64,000 nucleotides of DNA from Solirubrobacteraceae bacterium (GTDB lineage: Bacteria; Actinomycetota; Thermoleophilia; Solirubrobacterales; Solirubrobacteraceae), in the NCBI GenBank assembly GCA_017882455.1, contig JADGPL010000008.1, positions 1 through 64,000 of the forward strand. Reading direction: 5' to 3'. Positions 53,990-64,000 of this stretch are shown piece after piece (position 1 is the stretch's first letter; each line of letters opens with the position of its first letter). The position numbers and the translations under genes were made by a program. Below the pieces are notes generated by a model, which made no database searches, had not been told where the DNA came from, and saw only the letters and a program-made list of their open reading frames with translations.

Positions 53990-56596
53990 TCACTTCGCCT
54001 CCAGCCAATTGCGCCCGGCGCCGATGTCGACTGCCAGCGGCGGCTCGCGCTCGCCCCAGACGCCGACCATCTCGCGCTCGACCAGCTCCTTCGCAGCGTC
54101 GCTCTCCTGCGGCGGCCCTTCGAACAGGAGCTCGTCGTGGATCGTGAGCAGCAGCCGCGTCTGCAGCCCCGACTCGGCAAGCGCGCGGTGGCAGCGGACC
54201 ATCGCGAGCTTGATGATGTCGGCGGCCGTGCCCTGGATGACGGTGTTGACGGCGAGTCGCTCGCCGAGCGTTCGCACCTGGTAGTTGCGGGCGCGCAGCT
54301 CGGGGATCTGGCGCCGGCGGCCCCACAGCGTCTGCACGTCTCCGGCCTCCCTGGCGCGCTCGATCGTCTCGGCCATGAAGGCGGCGACCTTGGGGAAGCG
54401 CTCGAGGTAGGCGTCGATGAACTCCTTGGCCTCGGCCCGCGGGATGTTCAGGCGGTCGGCTAGGCCGTAGTCGGAGAGCCCGTAGACGATGCCGTAGTTG
54501 ATCATCTTCGCCTTCGAGCGCATCCCCGGGTCGATCGCGTCCGGCTCGACGCCGAAGACGCGCGACGCGGTCGCCGTGTGGACGTCCTCGCCGCGGGCGA
54601 AGATCTCCATCAGGACGTCCTCCTCGGCCGCGTGCGCCAGCACGCGCAGCTCGATCTGGGAGTAGTCGGCCGAGATCAGGAGGTTGCCCTCCTCGGCCTC
54701 GAAGCAGCCGCGGATCTCGCGCCCCAGCGGCGTGCGGATCGGGACGTTCTGCATGTTGGGGTTGGTGCTCGACAGGCGCCCCGTCTGCGCCACGGCCTGC
54801 AGGAAGGTGGTGTGGATCCGCGAGCGCTCGTCCACGAGCGCCGGGAGCACGTCGAGGTAGGTCTTGATCAGCGTCGAGAGCTCGCGCCAGCGCTCGATCC
54901 TGGGGATGATCTCGTGCTCGGAGCGGATCGCCTGCAGCACCCGGGCGTCGGTTGAGAAGCCGGTCTTGCCGCGGCGCTTGCGCGAGAGCCCGAGCTTCTC
55001 GAACAGGATCTCCCCCAGCTGCTGGGGCGAGGCGATCAGGAACTCGGTGCCGGCGAGCATGAAGATGTCGCGTTCGAGCCCGTCGATCTCCTCGCGCACG
55101 CGCGCGGTGATCTCGGCCAGGCGGTCGAGGTCGAGCCGCACCCCGAGCAGCTCCATCTCGCGCAGCACGGCCACGAGCGGCAGCTCGATCTCGCGCATCA
55201 GCGCCTCCAACCCACGCTCTGCGATCTGCTCGCGCTGCCAGTCGGCCAGCGCGCCCAGCAGGACGGCTTCGCCGGCGAGGAGGTCGTCGAGATCGGTGGC
55301 GAAGCCGCGCTCCTCGCAGAGCTCGGCGAACGGGTAGCCGCGGCGCGCCGGCTCGAGCAGGTAGGCGCCGAGCAGCGTGTCGTGGACGAGCCCCGGAGGC
55401 ACCACGCCGAGTCCCTTCGCATCATGGGCCACGACCGGGCGATCTGCGCAGGCGCCGGCCACCTCCTCCGGCCCGGCGCAGTCACCGGCGATCACATCAC
55501 CGTCGGCGGCGACCGCGAAGCGCCATGGCGGACCGTCGGCGAACAGCTCGCCCTCGGGCGCCTCGCTCTCGCGCACGACCACGTGGAGCTCGGTCTCGGC
55601 GTTGCCGAGCTTGGGGATCTCGCGCGGCGAGCCGGCCCGTACGCGCGCGGTCAGCGTGACCTGGGCGGACGGCGCGGGGGCGGCCACCTCGGGGTCGCCG
55701 AGCGCCTCCTCCAGGCGACGCAGCGGGTCGCGCAGCTCGTACTCGCGGAAGACCTCGCGGACCCGCGAGCGGTCGGGCTCGCGGGCGGCCTCGACGGCGA
55801 TGTCGAAGTCGACCGCCACGTCGCGCTGCACGGTGGCCAGCTGCTTGGAGACGCGCGCGTCCTCGGCGTGCTCGATCAGGTTCTGTTTGCGCTTGGCGCC
55901 TTTGATGTCATCGACGTGGGCGAGCACCTGCTCGAGCGAGCCATACGCCTGGATCAGATCGCTCGCGGTCTTGTCGCCGATCCCGGGAATCCCGGGGATG
56001 TTGTCTGAGGTGTCGCCCTTCAGGCCGTAGAAGTCCGGGATCAGCTCGGGCGGGATGCCGTAGCGGTCGATCACCGCCTGGCGGTCATAGGTCTTGGTGT
56101 CGGTGATGCCCCGCGAGGTGGCCATCACCGACACCAGGCCATCGGGGTCGATCAGCTGAAAGACGTCGCGATCGCCGGTCACGATCATCACCGGCACCGG
56201 CGGGCTCGCCCTCAGCGCACGCTCGGCGAGCGATGCGATCACGTCGTCGGCCTCATAGCCCTCGACGCGCACGTTGCGATAGCCGAACGCCTCCACCAGC
56301 GGTTCCATCGCCGGCCACTGCTGCTTGAGCAGATCCGGGCGCGAGCGCCGCTGCGCCTTGTACTCGGCGAACAGCTCGCTGCGTCCCGAGGTACCGGCGT
56401 CCCAGGCGACCACCGTCGGGCAGACGCCGTGCTCGGTCACGATCTTCACGAGCATCGAGGCGAACCCGAAGATCGCGTTGGTGGGAATGCCCGTGGAGGT
56501 GGCGATCGACTCGGGCAGGGCGTAGAAGGCGCGATAGACGAGGCTCGGGCCGTCTATTAGGAACAAACGCCTCTCGCTGGGGGCCTGCGCGCTCAT
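53990..56596 (-). CDS. polA: DNA polymerase I with inactive proofreading domain
   Basis: An 868-residue polymerase. The 5' nuclease (about 1-290) has GYEADDVIASLA and GLKGDTSDNIPGIPGIGDKTA. The middle domain (about 310-480) lacks the DxE metal motif, so 3'-5' proofreading is lost. The polymerase domain has motif A SADYSQIELRV, motif B MINYGIVYGLSDYG and motif C IHDELLFE. In motif B a Tyr stands where E. coli has Phe762, as in mycobacterial PolA, which favours acceptance of dideoxynucleotides. Confidence 0.96.
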   Translation of the reverse strand: MSAQAPSERRLFLIDGPSLVYRAFYALPESIATSTGIPTNAIFGFASMLVKIVTEHGVCPTVVAWDAGTSGRSELFAEYKAQRRSRPDLLKQQWPAMEPLVEAFGYRNVRVEGYEADDVIASLAERALRASPPVPVMIVTGDRDVFQLIDPDGLVSVMATSRGITDTKTYDRQAVIDRYGIPPELIPDFYGLKGDTSDNIPGIPGIGDKTASDLIQAYGSLEQVLAHVDDIKGAKRKQNLIEHAEDARVSKQLATVQRDVAVDFDIAVEAAREPDRSRVREVFREYELRDPLRRLEEALGDPEVAAPAPSAQVTLTARVRAGSPREIPKLGNAETELHVVVRESEAPEGELFADGPPWRFAVAADGDVIAGDCAGPEEVAGACADRPVVAHDAKGLGVVPPGLVHDTLLGAYLLEPARRGYPFAELCEERGFATDLDDLLAGEAVLLGALADWQREQIAERGLEALMREIELPLVAVLREMELLGVRLDLDRLAEITARVREEIDGLERDIFMLAGTEFLIASPQQLGEILFEKLGLSRKRRGKTGFSTDARVLQAIRSEHEIIPRIERWRELSTLIKTYLDVLPALVDERSRIHTTFLQAVAQTGRLSSTNPNMQNVPIRTPLGREIRGCFEAEEGNLLISADYSQIELRVLAHAAEEDVLMEIFARGEDVHTATASRVFGVEPDAIDPGMRSKAKMINYGIVYGLSDYGLADRLNIPRAEAKEFIDAYLERFPKVAAFMAETIERAREAGDVQTLWGRRRQIPELRARNYQVRTLGERLAVNTVIQGTAADIIKLAMVRCHRALAESGLQTRLLLTIHDELLFEGPPQESDAAKELVEREMVGVWGEREPPLAVDIGAGRNWLEAK

Positions 56597-56814
56597 GCCT
56601 GATCACTCCGAACGAGACGACCCGCGCGCCCGCGCGCGCCCGCGCGGGCGGCCCCGTCGGGACCCGTATCGGGTGTGGAGCTCCTCGGCATCGTCTGAGC
56701 ACTCTACGAGCACCACCGGAGCGGCGGGGAGCAGAGCTCCGCAAACACGAAGGAGTGCTCGGGACGCATACCTCCTAACATCCCGTCCCGCCAAACGACC
56801 TAGGAGCACACCCC

Positions 56815-58307
<1,493 letters not shown>

Positions 58308-58311
<4 letters not shown>

Positions 58312-59225
58312 GCGCCACGCGCGTCGCGCTCACAGGGGCGACCGGCCTGATCGGTCCGCAGCTGCTCGAAGCGTTGCGCGCCGGCGGCGCCGAGGTGACC
58401 GTTCTCACGCGCGATCCCAAGCGCGCCCGCGAGCAGCTGGGCGAGGTGGAGGCGGTGCACTGGGATCTGATGAGCGAAGCGGCGCCGCGCGAGGCGCTCG
58501 CCGGCCGCGATGCCGTGGTGCACCTGGCGGGCGAGCCCGTGGCCCAGCGCTGGAGCGCGAAGGTCAAGCAGGCGATCCACCAGAGCCGCGTGGTGGGAAC
58601 GCGCAACCTCCTCGAGGGCATTCGCGCGGCCGACCCCCGTCCCGGATTCCTCCTCAGCTCATCGGCGATCGGCTACTACGGCGCCCATGGCGAGGAGCCC
58701 CTCGACGAGGACGCCCCGCCGGGAGGAGACTTCCTGGCACGGGTCTGCGTCGACTGGGAGGCCGAGGCCGCTCGCGCCGGCGAGCTGGGGCTGCGCGTCG
58801 CCCAGGTGCGCACGGGCGTCGTGCTCGATCGCTCCGGCGGCGCGCTCGCCAAGATGCTCCGCCCGTTCCAACTCGGCGTCGGCGGCCCGGTGGCGGGCGG
58901 GCGCCAGTACATCTCATGGATCCACACCGAGGATCTCGTGGGGATCATGGCGAGCTCGCTGGAGGACGAGCGTTGGAGCGGTCCGATCAACGCCACCGCA
59001 CCGGAACCGGTGCGCAACCGGGATTTCTCGCGGGTGCTCGGGCGAGTGTTGAAACGCCCGTCGCTGCTGCCCGTGCCGGGGCTGGCGCTGGCGCTCCTGT
59101 ACGGCGAGATGGCCGAGATCGTGACCACGGGCGCGCGCGTGGTCCCGGCCAAGTCGCTGGTGCTCGGATATCAGTTCCGCCACCCGCAGCTGGAGGCCGC
59201 GCTGCGCTCGGCACTCGGCTCCTGA
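58308..59225 (+). CDS. TIGR01777 family epimerase (YfcH-like)
   Basis: A 305-residue SDR: VALTGATGLIGPQLLEALRAGG, HLAGEPVAQRWSAKVKQAIHQSR, SSSAIGYYG and YISWIHTEDLVG are the family landmarks, and the C-terminal hydrophobic part (VPGLALALLYGEMAEIV) is typical. GTG 58308 overlaps the malic enzyme stop (GTGA). Function of the family is poorly known. Confidence 0.9.
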
Positions 59226-59279
59226 GCCGCGGCTGCCGGCGCCGTCGCCCCATCGATCGAGGCGGCACACCCGGCAGGA

Positions 59280-61205
59280 CTACGCCGGCACCGGCTCGGG
59301 ACGCTTGGCGACGCGGTTCTCGGTCTCGATGATCACCCGGCAGGGGCGCTTGTTCAACAGGTAGGCCGCGGTGGGGCCGATTCGCTGCTCGCCCGCGGGC
59401 GCATGGATGGTCGACCAGTAGATGACGTCGCAGCGCACGCGTTCGGCTTCCTCGACCAGCGCCGAGCCGGGGTTGCGCGTGCGGATCAGGCCGGTGTGGA
59501 TCTTGATCCCCGCACGGCGGGCCTGGATGCGCGCGCTCTCGAGCACCGAGCGACCGTGCGCCTCCTCCTCCTCCAGTCCCGACTCCAGCGACAGCTGGCT
59601 CGGCACGGGCAGCACGTAGATCGCATACACGATGCCTTCCTCGCCGATCAGCTTGGCGGCGCTGCGCAGCGCCGTGGCGCTCACGTCGTCGCCGAAGATC
59701 GGCACCAGCGCGGTCTTGTACTCGAGCTCCTCGAAATCTGGCGGGCGCTCCGGGCGCGGGATCTTGTAGGAACGCCTGGGATCCAGTCCCTGGCGCTTGC
59801 GATAGAGGAAGTAGCCGCCCATGCCCAGGACCATCCAGGGAACGCCGATCGTGCGCGCCTCGCCGTGAAGCGCCACGACCGCGCACCACGCCGCAAACGT
59901 GCCGATCGCGCCCAGCACCGCCGTCATCGGGATCGGCATGCCACGGATCGGCACGTTCCAGGGCATCCGGTAGGGGCGCTCTCGCTTTGGATCCTTGAAG
60001 CGCAGCACCACCACCGATACGTGCGCTGTGGTGAAGGAGAGCATCGCGCCGAACGAGTAGAGGTTGCCGAGCAGCGTCGTTTCCCCGGGCAGGATCAGCA
60101 GGCCGGCGAGGATCGAGAAGAACACGATCGTGAACCACGGGGTGCGGAACTTGGGATGCAGCTGCGAGAAGATGCTCGGCAGCTGGCGGTGCTCGGCCAG
60201 CGACCACGACAGACGCGAGATCCCGATCAGCCCGGCGTTGGTGGCGATGAACAGGATCGTCGCCGCGAGGATGCCGACGTAGTCTTTGGCGATCGTCAGG
60301 ACGATGCCGTGCAGACCCAGGCGCGAGACGATCCCGAGCACGGGGTCGTTTTCGAAGTGGCCGCCGAGCGCCGTCGCATACCCGGCGTGCTTGTAGGTTT
60401 CCCCGAGCGCCGCGCTGTAGCCGGCCGCGTGGTGCAGGACGGGCAGCGCCGAGAGCGCCACCACGGAGATGCCCGCGTAGACGCCGAGCACCGCGATCAG
60501 CACCAGGTTGACCGCCTTCGGGATGTCGTGGCCGGGGTCCTTGGACTCCTCGGCCATGTTCGAGACTGTCTCGATGCCCGTGTAGGCCACCATCGCAACC
60601 GACAGCGCGAAGATCAGCTGCGTCCAGCTCGGGGCCGTCCCCAGGTGCACCTGGTTGACGAGCAGGCTCGGGTTGAGCACCAGCACGATCCCGAGCCCCA
60701 CGAGCAGTACCTGGGTGCAGAGGTCTGCGACGGCGAGGAACAGGTTGAGCTTGGCGGACTCGCCGAGGCCGCGGATGTTGAGCCCGGCCAGCAGGACGAT
60801 CGTGATCAGGCCCCCGATGATGTCGCCGGGGTTGTGCGTCAGGGCGGGGAAGAACGCACCCAGGTAGTGGGGCACGAAGAACGCCGAGATGGCGATCGTG
60901 ATGATGTAGTCGAGGCTGAGGGCCCATCCGGCGAAGAACGAGACGACGTCGTTGAAGGCGTGGCGAGCGAACGAGGAGGAGCCGCCCGCTTCGGGGAACA
61001 TCGAGGCGCCCTCGGCGTAGGTCTTGGCGGTGAGCACGAACAGCCCGCCCGCGAACATGAAGACGACCGGCGTCAGGCCCAGCGCATGGGCGGCGACGAG
61101 GCCGAGCGCGTAGTAGATGGAGGAGCCGACGTTGCCGTAGGCGGTCGCGAACAGCCCCGGCACGCCCACCGAACGACGCAGTCCATGCTCTGAGAGGCGC
61201 GCCAT
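59280..61205 (-). CDS. APC-superfamily permease fused to a universal-stress-protein domain (second copy)
   Basis: A 641-residue paralogue of the protein at 22440-24446. Twelve or so membrane segments include NVGSSIYYALGLVAAHALGLTPVVFMFAGG, LNIRGLGESAKLNLF and AYTGIETVSNMAEESKDP. The C-terminal UspA-like domain starts YKTALVPIFGDDVSATALRSAAKLIGEEG. ATG 61205 is chosen because the upstream extension is not conserved and crosses the divergent promoter. Unlike the first copy it has no ceoB/ceoC partner. Confidence 0.86.
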   Translation of the reverse strand: MARLSEHGLRRSVGVPGLFATAYGNVGSSIYYALGLVAAHALGLTPVVFMFAGGLFVLTAKTYAEGASMFPEAGGSSSFARHAFNDVVSFFAGWALSLDYIITIAISAFFVPHYLGAFFPALTHNPGDIIGGLITIVLLAGLNIRGLGESAKLNLFLAVADLCTQVLLVGLGIVLVLNPSLLVNQVHLGTAPSWTQLIFALSVAMVAYTGIETVSNMAEESKDPGHDIPKAVNLVLIAVLGVYAGISVVALSALPVLHHAAGYSAALGETYKHAGYATALGGHFENDPVLGIVSRLGLHGIVLTIAKDYVGILAATILFIATNAGLIGISRLSWSLAEHRQLPSIFSQLHPKFRTPWFTIVFFSILAGLLILPGETTLLGNLYSFGAMLSFTTAHVSVVVLRFKDPKRERPYRMPWNVPIRGMPIPMTAVLGAIGTFAAWCAVVALHGEARTIGVPWMVLGMGGYFLYRKRQGLDPRRSYKIPRPERPPDFEELEYKTALVPIFGDDVSATALRSAAKLIGEEGIVYAIYVLPVPSQLSLESGLEEEEAHGRSVLESARIQARRAGIKIHTGLIRTRNPGSALVEEAERVRCDVIYWSTIHAPAGEQRIGPTAAYLLNKRPCRVIIETENRVAKRPEPVPA

Positions 61206-61289
61206 CGGAGGTGAGCGTACATGGGCGCCACGCGGCAGGGCGCGTGCAAAATCCCATGCACCACCGCAGCCAATAGAGGAACCCCACGT

Positions 61290-61817
61290 ATGATCCCGAC
61301 GATCCGGGACGGTGGGCTCCCGGTCACCCCCGTACTGGTCATGGAAACAGCGCGACGCGAAAACTACGACTCCGGCGAGCACTTCGTGCTCGAATACGGC
61401 GAGCTGCGCTTCACGTTCAACGAGACCGACTTCTCAGAGCGCTGCGAGCAGGCGGCGCTCAAGCTCGGCTTCGTCGGCGGGCGCCTCGGCGAGGAGGAGC
61501 TCGAAGACCTCGTCAACCTGGCCGTCAACGGGGAGATCCTCGAGCCCGCCTCAGGCCTCGGCGAGCACGTCAACGACTGCTGGCCCGAGCTCGTGGGCCC
61601 GGCCGAGCGTTCGCTGGTGCACTGGCTGCGCCGCCTGGTCTTCCGCGGCGCGTGGCTGGACCAGCGCGTCAAGGAGGGCGAGCTCAGCGTCAGCTACGAC
61701 GAGCAGAGCGGGACCTTCGCCTACGTGCAGCCCGCAGACCCCGCCTCACCGGGCAGCGGCGAGCCGATCGAGCTCGCACCCGAGCCCTCCTGGGGCCGGG
61801 TCGCCTACCGCCGCTAA
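61290..61817 (+). CDS. Hypothetical acidic protein
   Basis: A 175-residue soluble protein with no signal peptide. It reads MIPTIRDGG then a charged domain containing YGELRFTFNETDFSERCEQAALKLGF and LVGPAERSLVHWLRRLVFRGAWLDQRV. AGAGGA lies 10 nt before ATG 61290. A start at ATG 61341 (METARREN) is also possible. Family not recognised. Convergent with the Rho-like gene, with the structured element between. Confidence 0.65.
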   Translation: MIPTIRDGGLPVTPVLVMETARRENYDSGEHFVLEYGELRFTFNETDFSERCEQAALKLGFVGGRLGEEELEDLVNLAVNGEILEPASGLGEHVNDCWPELVGPAERSLVHWLRRLVFRGAWLDQRVKEGELSVSYDEQSGTFAYVQPADPASPGSGEPIELAPEPSWGRVAYRR

Positions 61818-61847
61818 CGACGGTAATTGCGACGACCCGGACCTAGG

Positions 61848-61982
61848 CCTAGGGCGCCGCTCGTCAAGCGAGGCAAGGACGCAGGGAGCGTGGCGTACCG
61901 ATCGGAGATCGGAGCGACCTCCGATCGGCCAGCACGCGAGCGACCGAGGACGCCGCCTCGCGCCGGCTAGCGGTGTCCTAGG
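61848..61982 (+). repeat. Structured intergenic element, copy B
   Basis: A 135-nt element matching 42950-43050. The outer helix pairs 61849-61861 with 61969-61981 (13 positions, two of them G-U on the + strand). An inner helix is GCGAGGC with GCCTCGC. Here the apical arm is a longer hairpin, CCGATCGGAG (61898-61907) with CTCCGATCGG (61919-61928), replacing the short one of copy A. Conserved blocks are 61866-61896 and 61933-61966. The left flank GACCTAGGCC (61840-61849) is shared. CTA 61978-61980 is the stop of the leftward gene. Confidence 0.88.
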
Positions 61983-63342
61983 AAGCGGCCTCGACTGCCG
62001 CCGCGCGTGCCTCGGTGACGGCCTTGGCGCCGTCCTCGCCCACGAGCAGCTCGGGCTTCAAGGTGGCGCTGTTGACGAGGTCGAGGATCGGCTCGCGCCC
62101 GGTTGAGGCCAGCGTGGCGTCGAGCGCGATCACGGTGGTCTCGCCGCCGAAGGCGTGAGATGCGGTCGCGAGGACGGTCAGCGAACCCCCCTCGCGGAGG
62201 TTGCGGGCGGCGGCGAGCGCCTTGCGCGCGGCATGCGGGTTGAGCGCGTCGAGGGTGTCGATCAGCACGAGCGCATGCCCACCGCGTGTGGCCACGCGCT
62301 TGGCGGCGTCGATGGCACGCTCGACCGCCTGCCCCTGCGAGTCGACCGAGGCGGCGAAGCTGAGCGCGGCCGCGGGCGCGACGGGGCCCTCCTGCCAGTC
62401 CTGGATCTCCTCGGGCCTGGCACCGGCGAGCACGAGGCTGACCTCGAGGTCCTCGCGGGCGCTGACCGCGTCGAGTACGCGGCGCAGCGTCTCGGTCTTG
62501 CCGGAGTGCCTGGAACCGACGATCACCGCGCGCGAGCCGCGCCCGAGCGGCGTCAGCCACTCGATCGCCTCGAGCGTCGGGTCCTTGGAGTCGAGCGCCA
62601 GGCGCTCGCTCGGCCAGGCCACCGGAAGGTCCTCGTAGCGGGCGCCCTCGGACACGGCGTCCGCCGAGGCGCCGTTGATCGTGTCGATCCGGACCAGCGA
62701 GGGGTAGCGCTCGGAGCGACGGGGCGTGCGCACGGGCCCGGTGACGCGATCGCCGGAGACGAGCTCGCAGCGGCGCACCTGAGCGGCGGAGATGTAGACG
62801 TCGTCGTCGGAGGGCTCGGGCGGGTCGACGCGCAGGAAGGCGGAGCCGTTGCCGAGAACCTCGACCACGCCCGCTGCGATACGCGCCGCGGCCTCCGCGC
62901 CAGGCTCCTCTGAGCGCTCATCGCCCTTACGGGAGCTGTCCCTGCGGGAGCTGTCGCTCGCGGGCGACCCCGCTCGCGAGCCCCTGCCTCTCCCCCGCCT
63001 GGCGCGCCCGGAGGATGCTTCGTCGCTCTCCTCGCTGTCGCTGCTCGCCTCGGCCTCGCTGCCGTCCTCTGCCCCACCCTCGTCCTTCGCGGCGGTGCTC
63101 GAGGCGCGACGCGAGCGCGGCGAGCGGCGCCTGCGAGTGCGTGCCGGGCGCTCCTCCTCGTCCTCGTCGACCCCATCCGTGGAGTCCGTTGCGTCCTTGG
63201 GCTCGCCGGGCTCGCCGAGGATCGCGTCGATCAGCTCGGCCTTGCGCAGTCGCCTGAACCCGTCGAGGCCTACCTCGTCGGCGATCGCATGGAGGTCGGA
63301 GAGAGGGCTTGCCTCCAGCTCGGAGCGCTCGAGTACTGCCAT
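61978..63342 (-). CDS. Rho-like protein with degenerate motor motifs
   Basis: A 454-residue protein with the Rho layout: N-terminal Rho_N helix bundle (SPLSDLHAIADEVGLDGFRRLRKAELIDAIL), a long Arg/Ser/Glu disordered insert (about 45-140), a cold-shock-like RNA domain (VEVLGNGSAFLRVDPPEPSDDDVYIS), then a RecA-type core. The P-loop is GSRHSGKTE, not the usual APPKAGKT. RPEEIQDWQ and AARNLREGGSLTVLATA match Rho, but EEFKGTGN (R-loop) and FPAID-SGTR (arginine finger) are absent. ATG 63342. It may be a Rho paralogue or regulator instead of an active terminator. Confidence 0.7.
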   Translation of the reverse strand: MAVLERSELEASPLSDLHAIADEVGLDGFRRLRKAELIDAILGEPGEPKDATDSTDGVDEDEEERPARTRRRRSPRSRRASSTAAKDEGGAEDGSEAEASSDSEESDEASSGRARRGRGRGSRAGSPASDSSRRDSSRKGDERSEEPGAEAAARIAAGVVEVLGNGSAFLRVDPPEPSDDDVYISAAQVRRCELVSGDRVTGPVRTPRRSERYPSLVRIDTINGASADAVSEGARYEDLPVAWPSERLALDSKDPTLEAIEWLTPLGRGSRAVIVGSRHSGKTETLRRVLDAVSAREDLEVSLVLAGARPEEIQDWQEGPVAPAAALSFAASVDSQGQAVERAIDAAKRVATRGGHALVLIDTLDALNPHAARKALAAARNLREGGSLTVLATASHAFGGETTVIALDATLASTGREPILDLVNSATLKPELLVGEDGAKAVTEARAAAVEAAS

Positions 63343-63422
63343 GGTGTTCCTTCTTTCGTCGGGGGGGGCGGTTGGCGTCCGGCCGCGTTGGACAGCGGTC
63401 GGCACCCGTGTTGACCTTCAGC

Positions 63423-64000
63423 CTAGCGTCTCGCCGGGGGAGCCGAGGCGCGCGCTGCGCCCGGCTCCAGCCGGTCGTAGCGGATTTCCTCGCCCAGGGC
63501 CAGATCCCTGCTCGGCTCGAGCTCGCCCGCGAGCGCCGCCCGTACCGCGAGGAAGTCCGCCGCGGCGGCAACGTCGTGCACGCGGAAGATGTGCGCGCCG
63601 TGCTCGACGCCGTGGGCGAGCGCGGCCAGCGTGCCGGCCAGCCGCTCCCGCGGCGCGCGTCCGGTGAGCGCGCCGATGAAGTCCTTGCGCGATACGGCCA
63701 TCAGCAGCGGCCTGTCGAGCTCGTGCAGTCGCTCGATCTCGCCGAGCAGGCGAATCGTCTGGGCGGGCGTCTTGGCGAAGTCGGGGCCGGGATCGACGAT
63801 CAGCTGCTCCCGGCTCACCCCGCGGGCCAGCGCGATCTCGATGCGCTCGCCCAGGAAGGCGAGCACCTCGCCGGTTACGTCGTCGTAGAGGTCTGGGTCC
63901 TGCAGCCGTTCGCGGGGCGTGGCGCGCGTGTGCATCACGACGAGCGCGGCGCCGCTGCTCGCGCACACCTCGGCCAGGCCCTCGTCGCGCAGCCCGCTGA
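63423..64000 (-). CDS. folP: Dihydropteroate synthase, C-terminal part (cut by window edge)
   Basis: The last 192 codons of a folate-pathway enzyme that joins pABA to the pterin. Visible: LVVMHTRATPRE, LIVDPGPDFAKT, PLLMAVSRKDFIGAL and FRVHDV, the standard order of the DHPS barrel. The frame is open to the right edge. The tail after the barrel is about 25 residues longer than minimal. The gap to the Rho-like gene (63343-63422) shows nothing notable. Confidence 0.93.
   Translation of the reverse strand, partial: SGLRDEGLAEVCASSGAALVVMHTRATPRERLQDPDLYDDVTGEVLAFLGERIEIALARGVSREQLIVDPGPDFAKTPAQTIRLLGEIERLHELDRPLLMAVSRKDFIGALTGRAPRERLAGTLAALAHGVEHGAHIFRVHDVAAAADFLAVRAALAGELEPSRDLALGEEIRYDRLEPGAARASAPPARR

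Overview
The window is a GC-rich, densely packed bacterial chromosome segment with about 57 protein genes, most of them housekeeping, and two tRNA genes. It looks like an actinobacterium. Signs are the decaprenylphosphoryl-arabinose trio (DprE1, DprE2, UbiA-type phosphoribosyltransferase), an F420/Ddn-type reductase, Rex, a DivIVA-like protein, a GAAC-N4-GTTC LexA box, a Tyr-type PolA and many GTG/TTG starts with 4-bp stop/start overlaps. I infer a deep lineage such as Thermoleophilia/Solirubrobacterales, but no 16S or marker-tree evidence is present. LAYOUT: 1-578 holds no confident gene and abuts the 3' end of tRNA-Gly (613-685, -). 744-6978 (-) carries a cyclopropane-type lipid methyltransferase, an enoyl-CoA hydratase and the ubiA-dprE1-dprE2-small membrane protein operon, with the Ddn-type gene on + inside. 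7065-8932 (+) is a membrane-anchored phosphodiester glycosidase domain protein and msrA. 9108-11530 (-) is amt, a small membrane protein and msrB. 11692-16185 (+) is a four-gene overlapping operon (MFS, MerR, dienelactone hydrolase, MFS). 16464-20248 (+) is a heterodimeric ABC exporter. 20282-29716 and on to 32520 are mostly minus: RHH-like protein, secreted four-Cys protein, tRNA-Gln, ceoC/ceoB K+ regulators, an APC permease-USP fusion, a small membrane protein, hppA, a DUF1844-like protein, a YbdK-type ligase, rex, glutaredoxin and tsaD-rimI-tsaB-tsaE. 32767-33492 (-) is a type-4 UDG. 33547-37813 (+) is a biotinyl-carboxyltransferase fusion and panC-panD-panB. 37816-41814 (-) is a truncated secreted-domain gene, an acetyltransferase and uvrA. 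41957-42876 (+) is a lower-GC hypothetical pair. 43048-48647 (-) is rpsA-coaE-slt-uvrB-divIVA. 48686-53971 holds two flavoproteins, a MocR/PdxR-type regulator, a membrane protein and an epimerase. 53990-56596 (-) is polA. 56815-59225 (+) is an ACT-malic enzyme and a TIGR01777-type epimerase. 59280-61205 (-) is a second APC-USP fusion. 61290-61817 (+) is unknown. 61978-63342 (-) is a Rho-like protein with degenerate motor motifs, followed by folP running off the right edge. HOW THE GENES WORK TOGETHER: clear functional groups are arabinose-donor synthesis, t6A tRNA modification plus thiol/redox sensing in one run, pantothenate synthesis, UvrA/UvrB/PolA/UDG repair (uvrA with a LexA box), methionine sulfoxide repair, and K+/pyrophosphate energetics. 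MOST UNUSUAL SIGNALS: (1) three abutting perfect 24-bp palindromes, all centred on GCATGC, between hppA and the K+/permease operon. (2) A two-copy structured element (42950-43050 and 61848-61982) that lies between convergent genes, keeps its helices by G-U pairs on the + strand and supplies the TAG stop of the leftward gene each time. (3) A Rho paralogue whose ATPase and RNA-translocation loops have decayed.
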